From Methylobacterium aerolatum (lineage in GTDB: Bacteria; Pseudomonadota; Alphaproteobacteria; Rhizobiales; Beijerinckiaceae): DNA of 64,000 bases. The first letter of the stretch is position 1. Each line of letters opens with the position of its first letter. Shown piece after piece: positions 50,183 through 63,007 of the stretch. The DNA is taken from the NCBI RefSeq assembly GCF_022179085.1, contig NZ_BPQE01000002.1, positions 124,001-188,000 on the forward strand, read 5' to 3'. A program made the translations under genes and the position numbers. The notes under the pieces are model-generated. The model saw only the letters and a program-made list of their open reading frames with translations. It ran no database searches and had not been told where the DNA came from.

Positions 50183-50419
50183 ATGGCAAACGTCCGGCTT
50201 TCGCCCCATATGGAGCCGATGAACGATACGCACTCCGACACATTTCCCTTCAGCCTCGAGGTTCACCCGGTCGGCGAGAGCGGCGCGCTGTATCAGTGGA
50301 GCATCCGCAAGCACGGCAAGCTGCATCAGCGTTCGGACCGGAAGCACCCCACGGAGGCCAAGGCCCGCTCTCACGGCGAGGCCGAGATCGAGCGCCTGAT
50401 CCGCGATCGCGGTCGCTAA
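50183..50419 (+). CDS. Small conserved protein, unknown function
   Basis: Up to 78 residues from ATG 50183; internal Mets at 50210 and 50219 would give 69 or 66 residues. The body reads FSLEVHPVGESGALYQWSIRKHGKLHQRSDRK, then EAKARSHGEAEIERLIRDRG, a beta-hairpin plus helix resembling DUF2188-like small proteins. It is followed by a good terminator. No further function can be read. Confidence 0.68.
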   Translation: MANVRLSPHMEPMNDTHSDTFPFSLEVHPVGESGALYQWSIRKHGKLHQRSDRKHPTEAKARSHGEAEIERLIRDRGR

Positions 50420-50440
50420 GGCCGCCACCACACGACACGG

Positions 50441-50476
50441 GCCGCCCGGAGACCGCCTCCGGGCGGCTTCGTTTTG
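50441..50476 (+). terminator. Intrinsic terminator after the small gene at 50.2 kb
   Basis: An 11-bp perfect stem (GCCGCCCGGAG / CTCCGGGCGGC, 5-base loop) is followed by TTCGTTTTG. It separates the hugZ region from lepA. Confidence 0.85.
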
Positions 50477-50634
50477 CGCGAGGAAGCCCGGCCGCGTCAG
50501 CCCGCGTGCTCGACGCTGTGGCCCTGCGCTGCTATCCCGCTCGCGCCCGGCCGGTCCACGGCACCCCCCTGCACCCGGCCATCCCGAGCTGACGGCGCGC
50601 GCCTCGCCCGGCCGCGCGCCTGAACGGAACACCG

Positions 50635-52437
<1,803 letters not shown>

Positions 52438-52444
52438 TCCTCCG

Positions 52445-52538
52445 CGTCATTGCGAGCGCAGCGAAGCAATCCAGGGCAGCGAGACGTTCGGAAGCCTTGG
52501 CGCGTCCCTGGATTGCTTGGCTGATGCTCGCAATGACG
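52445..52538. repeat. Family A palindrome, full copy after lepA
   Basis: CGTCATTGCGAGCGCAGC opens the left arm and GATGCTCGCAATGACG closes the right arm. It occupies almost all of the gap between the convergent lepA and glsA genes and could act as a weak bidirectional stop. Confidence 0.88.
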
Positions 52539-52546
52539 GGAGAGCC

Positions 52547-53476
52547 CTATACCCCGAACACCGACCACCCCATCCGCTGCGTCAGCCGCTCCAGCGCGAC
52601 CCGGCCGAGATGGGAGTTCCCCGCCTCGTCGAGGCCCGGCGACCAGACGGCGATGGAGGCCCGGCCCGGCGCCACCGCCAGGATGCCGCCGCCGACGCCG
52701 CTCTTGCCAGGCAGGCCGACCCGGTAGGCGAATTCCCCCGAACCGTCGTAGTGGCCGCAGGTCAGCATGATCGCGTTGATGCGGCGCGCCCGCTCGGCGG
52801 AAACGACGCTGAAGCCGGTCTGCGGGTTGAGCCCGTTATGGGCCAGGAACTGCCCCGCCGTGGCGAGCTGTCGGCAGCTCATGGCGATGGCGCAGTGGTG
52901 GAAGTAGACGCCGAGCGTGTAGTCCACCGGGTTCTCGATCACGCCGAAGGACTTCATGTAGTAGGCGAGGGCCGAATTGCGGAACCCCGTGCGCCGCTCC
53001 GAGGCCGCGACCTTCTCGTCGATGGCGATGCTCGGGTCCTTGCCGAGGAACTGCATGAACCGCAGGATCTCGCCCAGGGCCTCGCGGGGCTCGTGGCCGG
53101 AGAGGATCACGTCGGTGACGGCGATGGCGCCGGCATTGATGAAGGGGTTGCGCGGCACGCCCCGCTCCCGCTCCAGCTGCACGATGGAGTTGAACGGGTT
53201 GCCCGAGGGCTCCCGGCCGACGCGGCGCCAGAGACGGTCGCCGATCATGCCGAGCGCCAGGGTGAGGGTGAACACCTTCGAGATGCTCTGGATCGAGAAC
53301 AGCGTCTCGCTGTCGCCGCCCGCGCTGACCCGCCCGTCCCCGTCGATCACCGCCAGACCGAACTGGTTCGGATCGACATGCGCGAGTTCGGGAATGTAGT
53401 CGGCGACCGTGCCGCGATCCGGCCGGGCCGCCATCTCCTCGCAAATCTCACGGACGACGGTATCGAGATCGGGCAA
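52547..53476 (-). CDS. glsA: Glutaminase
   Basis: 309 residues, standard length. The serine-dependent active site S-x-x-K is visible (Ser64, Lys67 in SIQSISKVF), followed by [19 protein letters not shown], and the C-terminal [11 protein letters not shown]. It converts glutamine to glutamate and ammonia. The start is a TTG at 53476; no ATG or GTG precedes it closely in frame. Confidence 0.95.
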   Translation of the reverse strand: MPDLDTVVREICEEMAARPDRGTVADYIPELAHVDPNQFGLAVIDGDGRVSAGGDSETLFSIQSISKVFTLTLALGMIGDRLWRRVGREPSGNPFNSIVQLERERGVPRNPFINAGAIAVTDVILSGHEPREALGEILRFMQFLGKDPSIAIDEKVAASERRTGFRNSALAYYMKSFGVIENPVDYTLGVYFHHCAIAMSCRQLATAGQFLAHNGLNPQTGFSVVSAERARRINAIMLTCGHYDGSGEFAYRVGLPGKSGVGGGILAVAPGRASIAVWSPGLDEAGNSHLGRVALERLTQRMGWSVFGV

Positions 53477-53614
53477 GGAGTGGATCCACTGGACGGATGA
53501 GCGTGCGCCGCACGGCTCGGCGGCGCCTCTCTATCGCCCATGCAAATCCCGCGCGCGAGGGGCAAGGCCCATCCGACTCAGATCGTGCTAGCGCCGGATC
53601 GTCCTGTCCTGCGA

Positions 53615-53724
53615 CCTCATCCTAGGTGCGGTGAAGCCGCCTCGAAGGAGGGCTCAAGAAGGCACCGCGTTTCCTGGAGGTCTCCTTCGAGGCCTCTGCT
53701 TCGCTCCGGCATCTCGGGATGAGA
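53615..53724. repeat. Family B palindrome
   Basis: CCTCATCCTAGGTGCGG at the left and CATCTCGGGATGAG at the right are inverted, with CGAAGGAGG and CTCCTTCGAGG as an inner inverted pair. It lies in the 291-base gap between the glsA start and the end of the ABC exporter gene. Confidence 0.75.
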
Positions 53725-53767
53725 TCGAGGGTGGGATGGGTGTTCCAACGATGCCCGGAAGGTGAGG

Positions 53768-55549
<1,782 letters not shown>

Positions 55550-55732
55550 CCCGTTCTCGCGTGACCGGTCGGCAGCAGCCGTGCGAGCATGCGGTGCAAA
55601 AGGCAAGTCGTTCCCGTAGCGCCAACGCGGGAGCGTTGCCATACGTTGCAGCCGCCGAAAACTTCACGGCGCTTTTACCCGCAGAAGCTGAACAGCCCTT
55701 GAGGGCTTAGCAATCCCGGTGCCGCCCGCGCG

Positions 55733-57148
55733 TCACGGCGCGGACCGCGCCCGGCGGGTCTCGGGCATGATCAGCGCCACCAGCATGAAGGCGGCGAAGC
55801 CCACCAGGGCGAGCCCGAGGAAGGCACTGTGGCTCCCCAGCCGGTCGGCCATGATACCCGCCAGGGATGTGGACAGCGCCGCGCCGATGCCCATGGCCGT
55901 GCCCACCGCGCCCAGCGCGAGGTTGAACCGGCCCGTGCCGCGGGTGAGGTCGGACACGACCAGGGGGACCATGACCCCGAGGACCGAGGCCGACACGCCG
56001 TCGAGCACCTGGATCGCGACGAGGCCATAGGGGTTCGTGGTGGAGGCGAGGAGCAGGCCTCGGAGCGGCAGGGCCGCGAAGCCCACGAGCAGCACCGGAT
56101 AGCGGCCGAACCGCTCCGTCGCCCGGCCGACCGCCGGGGCGCAGACGGCAAGCACCGCCTGCGGAACCATGATGCAGGCCGCGACGAGCGCGGTCGCCGT
56201 CTCGCTGGCCCGGAGGGTGAGGACGCTGCCCACCAGCGGCATCATCGCCGCGTTGGCGAGGAAGAACAGCATCATGCAGGCGGCGAAGCTGAGCAGGCCG
56301 CGATTGGTGAGAAAGGCCCGCAGGCCCTCGCGGTCCGCCACGGGCTCGGGCTCCTCGCTCGCGGCGGCGGGACCGGCAGCGCCCGCACCGACGCCCCGGA
56401 TCGCGGCGAGCGCCATCAGGGCGGGGATGCCGAGGGCGGCCGTGAGGTAGAAGACCGCGCCGTTCGACAGGTAGTAGCCGCAGGCACCCATGCCGCCGGC
56501 GGCGATGGCATTGCCCAGCGCCTGGAAGCTGGCATTGCGGCCAAGGCGCTCGCCCGCCCGCGCATGGCCGACGAGGCCGATGCTGATGGCGGCGATGGCG
56601 GGGGTGAGCACGCAACTCGCCGCCGAATGGGCCGCCATCGCCAGCAGGACGACAAGGAAGGTCGGCCAGACGGCCAGCGCGAGGGCGCTGCCCGAGACCG
56701 CCGCCACCGCCACCCCCGCCGCGAGGCGCTTCGAGCGCGCCGCATCGACGAAGGCCCCGCCGGGCACCTGCCCGAGCAGCCCGACGAGGCTCCCGACGGT
56801 CAGGGCGAAGCCGATATCGGATTGGGTCCACTTCGCCTGGGAGAAGTAGACCGCCAGGAACGGACCGAAGCCGGTCTGCAGGTTGGCAACGAAGAAGGCG
56901 AAGGCATCGAGGCCCCGGCGACTGCGGACAGACACGGGATCCCCCACGGGCACCGACACCGGCGGGACGATCCCCGGCGCCGCCGGGACGGGCTCCGGCG
57001 CGGACTCATGGGCCACGTGCCGCCGTGCCTCGACGCGGGATTCCCGCCGGGACACGACCTCCCGCCCGGCGGTACCGGCCGGCCTGTCTGCCGCGGGCGC
57101 TTCCCCCACGGGGCGCTGGGACCGCACCTTCACACCGGACACCGTCAT
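55733..57148 (-). CDS. MFS transporter
   Basis: 471 residues. About 75 leading residues are Pro/Arg/Val-rich and probably cytoplasmic, then twelve helices follow (GLDAFAFFVANLQTGFGPFLAVYF as the first). The GRATERFGRYPVLLVGF loop is an MFS motif. Substrate not readable. Its ATG overlaps the stop of the PRC-barrel gene (ATGA), so the two are coupled. Confidence 0.9.
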   Translation of the reverse strand: MTVSGVKVRSQRPVGEAPAADRPAGTAGREVVSRRESRVEARRHVAHESAPEPVPAAPGIVPPVSVPVGDPVSVRSRRGLDAFAFFVANLQTGFGPFLAVYFSQAKWTQSDIGFALTVGSLVGLLGQVPGGAFVDAARSKRLAAGVAVAAVSGSALALAVWPTFLVVLLAMAAHSAASCVLTPAIAAISIGLVGHARAGERLGRNASFQALGNAIAAGGMGACGYYLSNGAVFYLTAALGIPALMALAAIRGVGAGAAGPAAASEEPEPVADREGLRAFLTNRGLLSFAACMMLFFLANAAMMPLVGSVLTLRASETATALVAACIMVPQAVLAVCAPAVGRATERFGRYPVLLVGFAALPLRGLLLASTTNPYGLVAIQVLDGVSASVLGVMVPLVVSDLTRGTGRFNLALGAVGTAMGIGAALSTSLAGIMADRLGSHSAFLGLALVGFAAFMLVALIMPETRRARSAP

Positions 57149-57975
57149 TTATCGGGCGCCTGCTGAGGCGAGGGCACCGCCGGAGGCGTGGCAGGGGGGG
57201 TGGCAACGGGCGCAGGAGGGGCGGCGGCCGGGGCGGCGGCCGCCGGCACCGAACCCTGCGGCATGGCGACGGGGGCGGCGGCCCCCTGCGCCGCCGGGGT
57301 GGCGGCGGGGGCCGACCCCGCGGGACTCGCCGCCTGGTCCGCCTCGGCCGGTGAGGCGCCGGTGGCGGGACCGAGCACCACGATCGGCTCGCCGCTCTTG
57401 TATTCGGGTGAGACGCGGACTTGGTTGCGGGTCAGGGCCACGGACAGGCGGCGCTCCTTCCCGTCGATGGTGAAGCGCAGGGCGCGCCAATCCACGGCGA
57501 TCTTGCGCGTGCCGACGCCGAGGAAGCCGCCGAAATCGATGATCGCCGCCCGGGGATGCCCCTCCTTGTCGACGAGGACATCGATCACCCGGCCGAGTTC
57601 GTCGCCCTGGGCGCTGCGCACGCTGCGGCCCAGCAGGCTTTCGAGATCCTGGGTGTCGATCACCGTCGCGGGCGTGCCGTGCTGCGGCGGCGCGCCGGGG
57701 GGCGTCGCGGGGGCCGGAGGGGCGGAGGCGGTGGGCGCAGGACCGGCGGGGGCCGGGGCCGGCGAGGCCGTCGCGGCGGGCGATGCGGCGGGGCTGGAGG
57801 CGGCGGGTGCCGGGGCCGCCGGTGCGGGAGCCGGCACGGCCGGGGCGACGGCCGGAGCCTGAGCCGGAGACGATTTCGCGCCGGAGCCGCCCTCGCCCGC
57901 GCCGGGCGGGGTCTGAGCCCAGGCCGCCGTCGCCCCCAGGGCGAGGGCCAGGGCCGCGATCATCCGACTGGTCAT
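57145..57975 (-). CDS. Exported PRC-barrel protein with Pro/Ala-rich flanks
   Basis: 276 residues. Signal peptide (IAALALALGATAAWAQ), a Pro/Ala spacer of about 85 residues, one PRC-barrel (LESLLGRSVRSAQGDELGRVIDVLVD, then AAIIDFGGFLGVGTRKIAVDW) and another Pro/Ala-rich end. PRC-barrels bind RNA, quinone or other partners; exported versions are common in Methylobacterium-like genomes and have no clear role. Overlaps the MFS start. Confidence 0.85.
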   Translation of the reverse strand: MTSRMIAALALALGATAAWAQTPPGAGEGGSGAKSSPAQAPAVAPAVPAPAPAAPAPAASSPAASPAATASPAPAPAGPAPTASAPPAPATPPGAPPQHGTPATVIDTQDLESLLGRSVRSAQGDELGRVIDVLVDKEGHPRAAIIDFGGFLGVGTRKIAVDWRALRFTIDGKERRLSVALTRNQVRVSPEYKSGEPIVVLGPATGASPAEADQAASPAGSAPAATPAAQGAAAPVAMPQGSVPAAAAPAAAPPAPVATPPATPPAVPSPQQAPDK

Positions 57976-58288
57976 ACGCACGCGTCGTCCTCTGTGAGCA
58001 TCAGTGCAGCGGCCAAGCCTGCGGATCATCGCCGACGGATCATCCGCGACCCCGCCGCCCGGAACCGGCGCGGTCCCGGTGGGGTACAGCCCGACCTGGG
58101 CGAAGTTATGGATCAGGTCTGTGGGCCTGGGGCAACAGGCCGCGACTTCCTCATCCGCAGCGACCTCTCGGAGGCCACCCTGCGGGGGCCCGCCTCCTCC
58201 GGCGTCTGTATTTCGCCTCAACCTCGTCGTAGAGCCGATGGGACAACCGATGGGACCGTGACCACACGGCCCGCGCGAGGAATCGTCG
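57976..58288. other. Divergent gap of 313 bases, no gene seen
   Basis: It separates the PRC-barrel gene from the lipoprotein gene and must hold promoters for both. No strong hairpin, repeat family member or reading frame with a family signature was seen. Confidence 0.5.
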
Positions 58289-58687
58289 ATGTCCCGGACT
58301 CCGTCACCGGCAGGGATGCCTGCCCTGTGTCTCGCCCTCTCGCTCCTGGCCGGTGCCCTAGGCGGCTGCCAGGCGCTCGGCGGTACGTCGGGCGTGATGC
58401 CGGAGACGGATGTCGGCCTGCCCCCCTCCATGCGCGGCACCATCCCCGGCCGCGAGGGCCGCACCGCCAGCGTCGATGCGGACGGGCGTCCCCTCCAGAC
58501 CCGGCCGACCCGCTCCCTCGACATCCCCCGCTCCGCCGGCGCCGCCACCCGCTCGGCCGATTCCGGCGAGCGGCGCATCCGCCGCGAGGACCTCGAAGGC
58601 GGCGGCGGCGCCAGTGGCGGCGGCGGTGGCGGAATGGCCCCGTCCATGACCGGCGGCGGCAACGTCGGCCTCGGCGGCAAGTTCTGA
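58289..58687 (+). CDS. Small lipoprotein, Gly-rich
   Basis: 132 residues. MPALCLALSLLAGALGGC has a good lipobox (LGGC, Cys27). The mature protein is disordered-looking, with charged middle and a Gly-rich end (GGGGASGGGGGGMAPSMTGGGNVGLGGKF). No domain is recognised. It lies between two PRC-barrel genes and is convergent with the second (16-base gap). Confidence 0.7.
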   Translation: MSRTPSPAGMPALCLALSLLAGALGGCQALGGTSGVMPETDVGLPPSMRGTIPGREGRTASVDADGRPLQTRPTRSLDIPRSAGAATRSADSGERRIRREDLEGGGGASGGGGGGMAPSMTGGGNVGLGGKF

Positions 58688-58703
58688 ACCGGGCCGCGTC
58701 GCC

Positions 58704-59132
58704 TCAGGCGACGGTGTGGCGGTAGAAGTCGTCGAGGCGCTTGCCGTAGCCCGGATCGGCGAAGGCGTTCTCCCCAGGCCCGTGGCTGGGGGCTCCCGAG
58801 AGGGCGCCGGGATCGATGTCCACCACGTACCCGCCGAGGTCGGTGCTGTACTTCAGCGCCCGCCACGGCAGGGGATGGTGGTCCTCGCCGAGCCCGAGGA
58901 ACCCGCCAAAGGCCAGGACGGCGTAGGCCACCTGCCCCGACACCTTGTCCACCATGAAGTTCTGGACCGTCCCGAGATGGCGGCCCTCCCGATCGTAGAC
59001 GGCCGTGCCCTCCACCTTGTCGGAGGCGATCAGGCGGGACGTCTCGTCGAGGGCGAGCCCCTCGCCCGTGGGATCGAGCTCCATGGATCCCGGCTGGCGG
59101 AGGGCGCGTTCGGTCGGCAGGTCCGTCGGCAT
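58704..59132 (-). CDS. Cytoplasmic PRC-barrel domain protein
   Basis: 142 residues from ATG 59132. LIASDKVEGTAVYDREGRHLGTVQNFMVDKVSGQVAYAVLAFGGFLGLGEDHHPLPW is a classic PRC-barrel. No signal peptide is seen, in contrast to the protein at 57.1-58.0 kb. The C-terminal GKRLDDFYRHTV tail is common to many alphaproteobacterial members. Role unknown, often stress-linked. Confidence 0.88.
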   Translation of the reverse strand: MPTDLPTERALRQPGSMELDPTGEGLALDETSRLIASDKVEGTAVYDREGRHLGTVQNFMVDKVSGQVAYAVLAFGGFLGLGEDHHPLPWRALKYSTDLGGYVVDIDPGALSGAPSHGPGENAFADPGYGKRLDDFYRHTVA

Positions 59133-59240
59133 GGTCGCTCCTTCTCCAGGCCCCGCAGGCTGCGGGGGCGGCTCGAGGTTCAAAGCCGCGACGCGGATCG
59201 GGTTCCGCAGGCGCCGCAGCCTGCTACGGACCGTCCGCGC

Positions 59241-59726
59241 TCACTCCGCGGCCGCGACGCCCGCATCGGCACGCCGCTGCGCGATGCGGTCGCGGACGGT
59301 GCGGCTCGCCAGCATCATCTCGAACCCGAAGGCGACGAGGGCGCAGAGGGTGCAGAGGATCGCCGCGCCGAACAGGCCGAAGAGTAGGCTGGCGACGGTG
59401 GCATCCCGGAGCGCGCCGACGAACAGGGTGAGCACGGCACCGCAGATCGCCACCCCGCCGAGCGCCGCCAGCACCACCGCGAGGTCGAGGGCCAGGGAGC
59501 GCACGTGGAGCCGGTCGAGGCGGCGCCCGAGGCGCCGACGCTCCTCGTCGCTCGCCCCGGCGAGAAGCCCCGAGACCTTCTCCGCCTGATCCGCCACCCG
59601 GGCGAGGCGGGCCCCGAACACGTTGAGCAGCGTGGCGATGCCCGACAGCAGGAACACCGGGGTGAGCGCGAGCTGCACCACGTGGACCGTGTTCTCGAGG
59701 CTGCCGGCGATGAGAGGATCGATCAT
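59241..59726 (-). CDS. DUF2721 membrane protein
   Basis: 161 residues with three hydrophobic helices. LALTPVFLLSGIATLLNVFGARLARVADQA is the DUF2721 hallmark, followed by RRLDRLHVRSLALDLAVVLAAL and a last pair of helices. Function unknown. It follows the putative small ORF at 59.8-59.9 kb by about 73 bases on the same strand. Confidence 0.87.
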   Translation of the reverse strand: MIDPLIAGSLENTVHVVQLALTPVFLLSGIATLLNVFGARLARVADQAEKVSGLLAGASDEERRRLGRRLDRLHVRSLALDLAVVLAALGGVAICGAVLTLFVGALRDATVASLLFGLFGAAILCTLCALVAFGFEMMLASRTVRDRIAQRRADAGVAAAE

Positions 59727-60156
59727 GATGAAGCGCCCGGATGTGGCGCGCTCATGGGCCGGAGACGCCGCGGAGGCAATGGCGCCGGGATCGGAGCGGT
59801 CAGATCAGGCCGCGGGATCCGCCCTGCTCGCGGCGTCCCTCCCCGCGCGTCCCGGCGGCGAGGCCGAGGACCAGCGCGACCGACAGGGCGAGGGAGAGGG
59901 AAAGGATCGGTGCGAACATGTCACCGAAACTTGCAAAATATAGTTGCGAAACCATTTCGATCGGCAACCTATGCGGTTTGTTCTCGCTTGAGGGACGAGT
60001 CGCCCACCGCCGTGGAGCGCCTCGCCCTGTGGATTGAAGCGCTTAGCGGCTGATTTTGTCTTGGAACGGGTTCGGCACCGCCCCGTTGAAGCTGCTATGC
60101 TAATGCGGCGAAGGGGCACGGTTCGCCCCGAACAGTCCGAGCATCGGAGGAATTTG
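59727..60156. other. Gap of 430 bases before the SWIB gene, with one possible micro-ORF
   Basis: An AT-rich patch at 59925-59970 (TTGCAAAATATAGTTGCG) contrasts with the rest and likely marks promoters. The only candidate gene is the 39-residue frame at 59800-59919 on the minus strand. Confidence 0.5.
59800..59919 (-). CDS. Possible 39-residue single-helix membrane peptide
   Basis: ATG 59919 opens MFAPILSLSLALSVALVLGL, a hydrophobic helix, then a short Gly/Arg-rich tail and TGA. A TATATT element about 20 bases upstream could be a -10. There is no clear ribosome site and no family match I know, so it may be chance. Confidence 0.3.
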   Translation of the reverse strand: MFAPILSLSLALSVALVLGLAAGTRGEGRREQGGSRGLI

Positions 60157-60528
60157 ATGGCGACGAAGACGGAGAAGGCTGCACCCAAGGCGGCCAAGAC
60201 GACCAAGGCCGCCGGTGAGGCCGCTCCGGCCAAGGCGAAGGCCAGCCCCGCCAAGGCGGGCGCCGCCAAGACCGGTGCGGCCAAGCCCAACGCCCTTCAG
60301 CAGCCCCTGAAGCCTTCGGCCGAGCTCGGCGCCATCGTCGGCACCAGCCCGCTTCCGCGCGGCGAAGTGGTCAGCAAGGTGTGGGAATACATCAAGAAGC
60401 ACAACCTGCAGAACCCGGCCAACAAGCGCGAGATCGTCGCCGACGACAAGCTCAAGAAAGTCTTCGGCAAGGACAAGTGCTCCATGTTCGAAATGAACAA
60501 GCACTTGGCCGCCCACCTCAAGTCCTGA
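60157..60528 (+). CDS. SWIB/MDM2-domain protein with a histone-H1-like tail
   Basis: 123 residues. The first 50 are Lys/Ala/Pro-rich in a histone-H1-like pattern (AKTTKAAGEAAPAKAKASPAK). The rest is a SWIB domain: LGAIVGTSPLPRGEVVSKVWEYIKKHNLQNPANKREI, then CSMFEMNKHLAAHL. SWIB is best known from eukaryotic chromatin remodelers and chlamydial DNA proteins; the basic tail suggests DNA binding. GGAGG lies 6 bases before ATG 60157, a strong site. No partner gene is adjacent. Confidence 0.92.
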   Translation: MATKTEKAAPKAAKTTKAAGEAAPAKAKASPAKAGAAKTGAAKPNALQQPLKPSAELGAIVGTSPLPRGEVVSKVWEYIKKHNLQNPANKREIVADDKLKKVFGKDKCSMFEMNKHLAAHLKS

Positions 60529-60601
60529 TCGTTACCCTGCCGGACCGGCCTCCGGGCCGGTCGCGGCGGGCGATTTCGGGACCCGAGGCCCGGAGGGGAC
60601 C

Positions 60602-61399
60602 TCAGGTCAGGTACTGGAGAAGCCCCCCGTCCACGCGCATGGCCGCGCCCGTCGTGGCGCTCGCGGCGGGACTGCACAGGTAGGCGACGAGGCTCGCTAC
60701 CTCCTCGACGGTGGCGAGGCGCTGGATGAGGGAGGTCGGGCGATGCTCGGCCACGAACCGGCGGCCCGCTTCCTGGATATCCCCGCCCGACGCCCCCCCG
60801 GCCATCTGCTTGAGGAAGGTCTCCACCCCCTCCGAGAGGGTCGGCCCCGGCAGGACGCTGTTCACCGTGACGCCCGATCCCGCCACCGTCTGAGCGAGGC
60901 CCCGGGCGATCGAGAGCTGCGCGGTCTTGGTCATCCCGTAATGGACCATCTCGGTCGGCACGTTGAGCGCCGATTCGCTGGAGATGAAGATCACCCGGCC
61001 CCAGCCGCGCTCGGCCATGCCCGGCGTGTAGGCGCGGGACAGGCGCACGCCGCTCATCACGTTCACGTCGAAGAAGCGCTGCCAATCGGCATCCGGGATG
61101 TCGAAGAACGGCTTCGGCTCGAAGATGCCGGTGTTGTTCACGAGGATGTCCACCTCGGGCAGCGCCGCCAGCAGGGCCTGCGTGCCCGCCGCATCCGACA
61201 CGTCGCCGACGGCGGCGAAGGCCCGGCCCGCCGTGGCCTCGCCGGCTAGCTTGGCGAGCGCGGCGTCGACCCGCTCCGCCGTGCGTCCGTTGATGCCGAC
61301 CTCCGCCCCGAGATCGCAGAGCGCCTTGGCGATGGCGTAGCCGATTCCGCCGGTCGAGCCCGTGACGAGCGCCCGCCGGCCGCTGAGATCGAGATTCAT
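60602..61399 (-). CDS. SDR family oxidoreductase
   Basis: 265 residues. TGSTGGIGYAIAKAL at the start, NNTGIF, a Ser in FISSESALNV, and the catalytic Tyr/Lys in VHYGMTKTAQL are present; the C-terminal TGAAMRVDGGLL is normal. Substrate unknown. It lies 65 bases after the DHA2 exporter gene and is probably in its operon. Confidence 0.9.
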   Translation of the reverse strand: MNLDLSGRRALVTGSTGGIGYAIAKALCDLGAEVGINGRTAERVDAALAKLAGEATAGRAFAAVGDVSDAAGTQALLAALPEVDILVNNTGIFEPKPFFDIPDADWQRFFDVNVMSGVRLSRAYTPGMAERGWGRVIFISSESALNVPTEMVHYGMTKTAQLSIARGLAQTVAGSGVTVNSVLPGPTLSEGVETFLKQMAGGASGGDIQEAGRRFVAEHRPTSLIQRLATVEEVASLVAYLCSPAASATTGAAMRVDGGLLQYLT

Positions 61400-61464
61400 G
61401 TCCGGTTCCCGTTCTGGATGGTGGATCGTGGGAAACAACGCGGGGGGATGAGCCGCGTTTCGGC

Positions 61465-62859
61465 TCACCCGGCCTTCTGCCGCCGCAGAACGCTGGCGCA
61501 GCCCCCGGCGACGGCGAGCACGACGGCGCAGGTGAGCGACAGGCTCACCGCCCGTTCCGGCCCGAAGCCGTGGGTGAGCCCGAACAGCACGGCGACGAGG
61601 GCCGCTCCGAGGGACTGGCCCGTGAGCCGCGCGGTGGATTGCATGCCGCTCGCCCCACCGCTGCGCTCCCGCGGCGCCGAGGTGACGATCACCCGGTTGT
61701 TCGGAGACTGGAACAGGCCGAAGCCGAGCCCGCACAGGGTGAGACGCCAGACGACGTCGGCCACGGTCGGGTTCGCGGGCAGGAGCGCCACGAGGGTGAT
61801 GCCGACCGCCATCACCGCGAGCCCCGCCCCGCTCAGGAGGCCCGGCGTGTAGCGGTCGGCCAGCCGCCCGGAGATCGGCGCCATGAGGGCGATGGCGATG
61901 GGCCAGGGCGTCAACAGGAAGCCCGTCTGCGTGCTGGAGAGGTGCAGCACGTCCTGGAAGTAGAAGGGCAGCGCCACGTAGCAGGCCATCTGCGCCGCGA
62001 AGGAGCAGATCGAGGTCGCCATGGAGAGGGCGAAGGCCGGGATCCGCAGGAGATCGACGGGCAGGAGCGGCGCGGGCAGGCGGATCTGGCGGCGGACGAA
62101 GACCACGCCCACGACGAGGGCGGCGACGATCTCGGCGGCCCCCACGGCCTTGCCGTCCGCATCGCCGAGGCGGTCGATTCCGATGATCAGCAGGCCGAAG
62201 GTCAGGGCGTTGAGGACCGCGCTCGGCCCGTCGAACCGCCGCCGGCTCTCCGGGGTGGCGGGCAGCGTCTTCGAGGCGACGGCCAGCGCGAGCAGCCCCA
62301 CCGGCAGGTTCACGAGGAACAGCCAGGGCCAATCCGCCACCGAGAGGATCGCGGCGGCGACGGTCGGCCCCGCCGCCGAGGCCACCGCCACCACCAGGGC
62401 GACGTTGGCCACGCCCTGCCCGATGATCCGATGGGGATAGATGAAGCGCACGAAGCCGATGTTCACGCTCATCACCGCCGCCGCCCCGAACCCCTGGACG
62501 ATCCGCGCGCCGATGAGGACCGGCAGGGTCGGCGCCAGGGCGCAGGCGAGGGAGGCGGCCACGAAGACCGCGAGGCCGGGCAGGTACACCCGGCGGAACC
62601 CGAAGATGTCCCCCAGGGAGGCGAAGGGCAGGAGGCTCGCCGTCACCGCGATCTGGTAGGCGTTGACCACGAAGATCGCGTCGGCGGGCTTCACGGCGAG
62701 GTCCTTCGCCAGGATCGGCAGGGCCACGTTGACGATCGCCCCGTCGAGCACCGCCATGGTCATGGCGAGCGCGATGGCGGCCATCGCCAGCATCCGCTCC
62801 CGGGGCGGAAGGCCGTCCTGCGGCGGGCTCCCGGCGGATGCGGCCGCGGTCTCGGCCAT
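61465..62859 (-). CDS. DHA2-type MFS drug exporter
   Basis: 464 residues with about fourteen helices. LDGAIVNVALPILAKDL is the family's motif D1, LGDIFGFRRVYLPGL motif A, and the RIVQGFGAAAVMSV helix motif B. DHA2 exporters expel drugs or dyes with protons. No TetR/MarR regulator is adjacent. The SDR gene downstream is the only co-directional partner. Confidence 0.9.
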   Translation of the reverse strand: MAETAAASAGSPPQDGLPPRERMLAMAAIALAMTMAVLDGAIVNVALPILAKDLAVKPADAIFVVNAYQIAVTASLLPFASLGDIFGFRRVYLPGLAVFVAASLACALAPTLPVLIGARIVQGFGAAAVMSVNIGFVRFIYPHRIIGQGVANVALVVAVASAAGPTVAAAILSVADWPWLFLVNLPVGLLALAVASKTLPATPESRRRFDGPSAVLNALTFGLLIIGIDRLGDADGKAVGAAEIVAALVVGVVFVRRQIRLPAPLLPVDLLRIPAFALSMATSICSFAAQMACYVALPFYFQDVLHLSSTQTGFLLTPWPIAIALMAPISGRLADRYTPGLLSGAGLAVMAVGITLVALLPANPTVADVVWRLTLCGLGFGLFQSPNNRVIVTSAPRERSGGASGMQSTARLTGQSLGAALVAVLFGLTHGFGPERAVSLSLTCAVVLAVAGGCASVLRRQKAG

Positions 62860-63007
62860 GATCGACGTGCCTTCGGATGGGGAAAGGGGGTCGCGGGCGG
62901 GCCGCGCCTCCCTCTCGCGCAGGCCCGCGCCAGCGTCGAGGGGCGGCGGGTGTCCTATGTCACAGAGCCGACAGGCTCGCGCCGGATCTGGCGGCGGCGG
63001 CGGCCCG

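Noticed and set aside
60545-60575. Stem ACCGGCC/GGCCGGT after the SWIB gene as a terminator
   Set aside because: A stem exists, but no T-run follows, so it is not counted as an intrinsic terminator.
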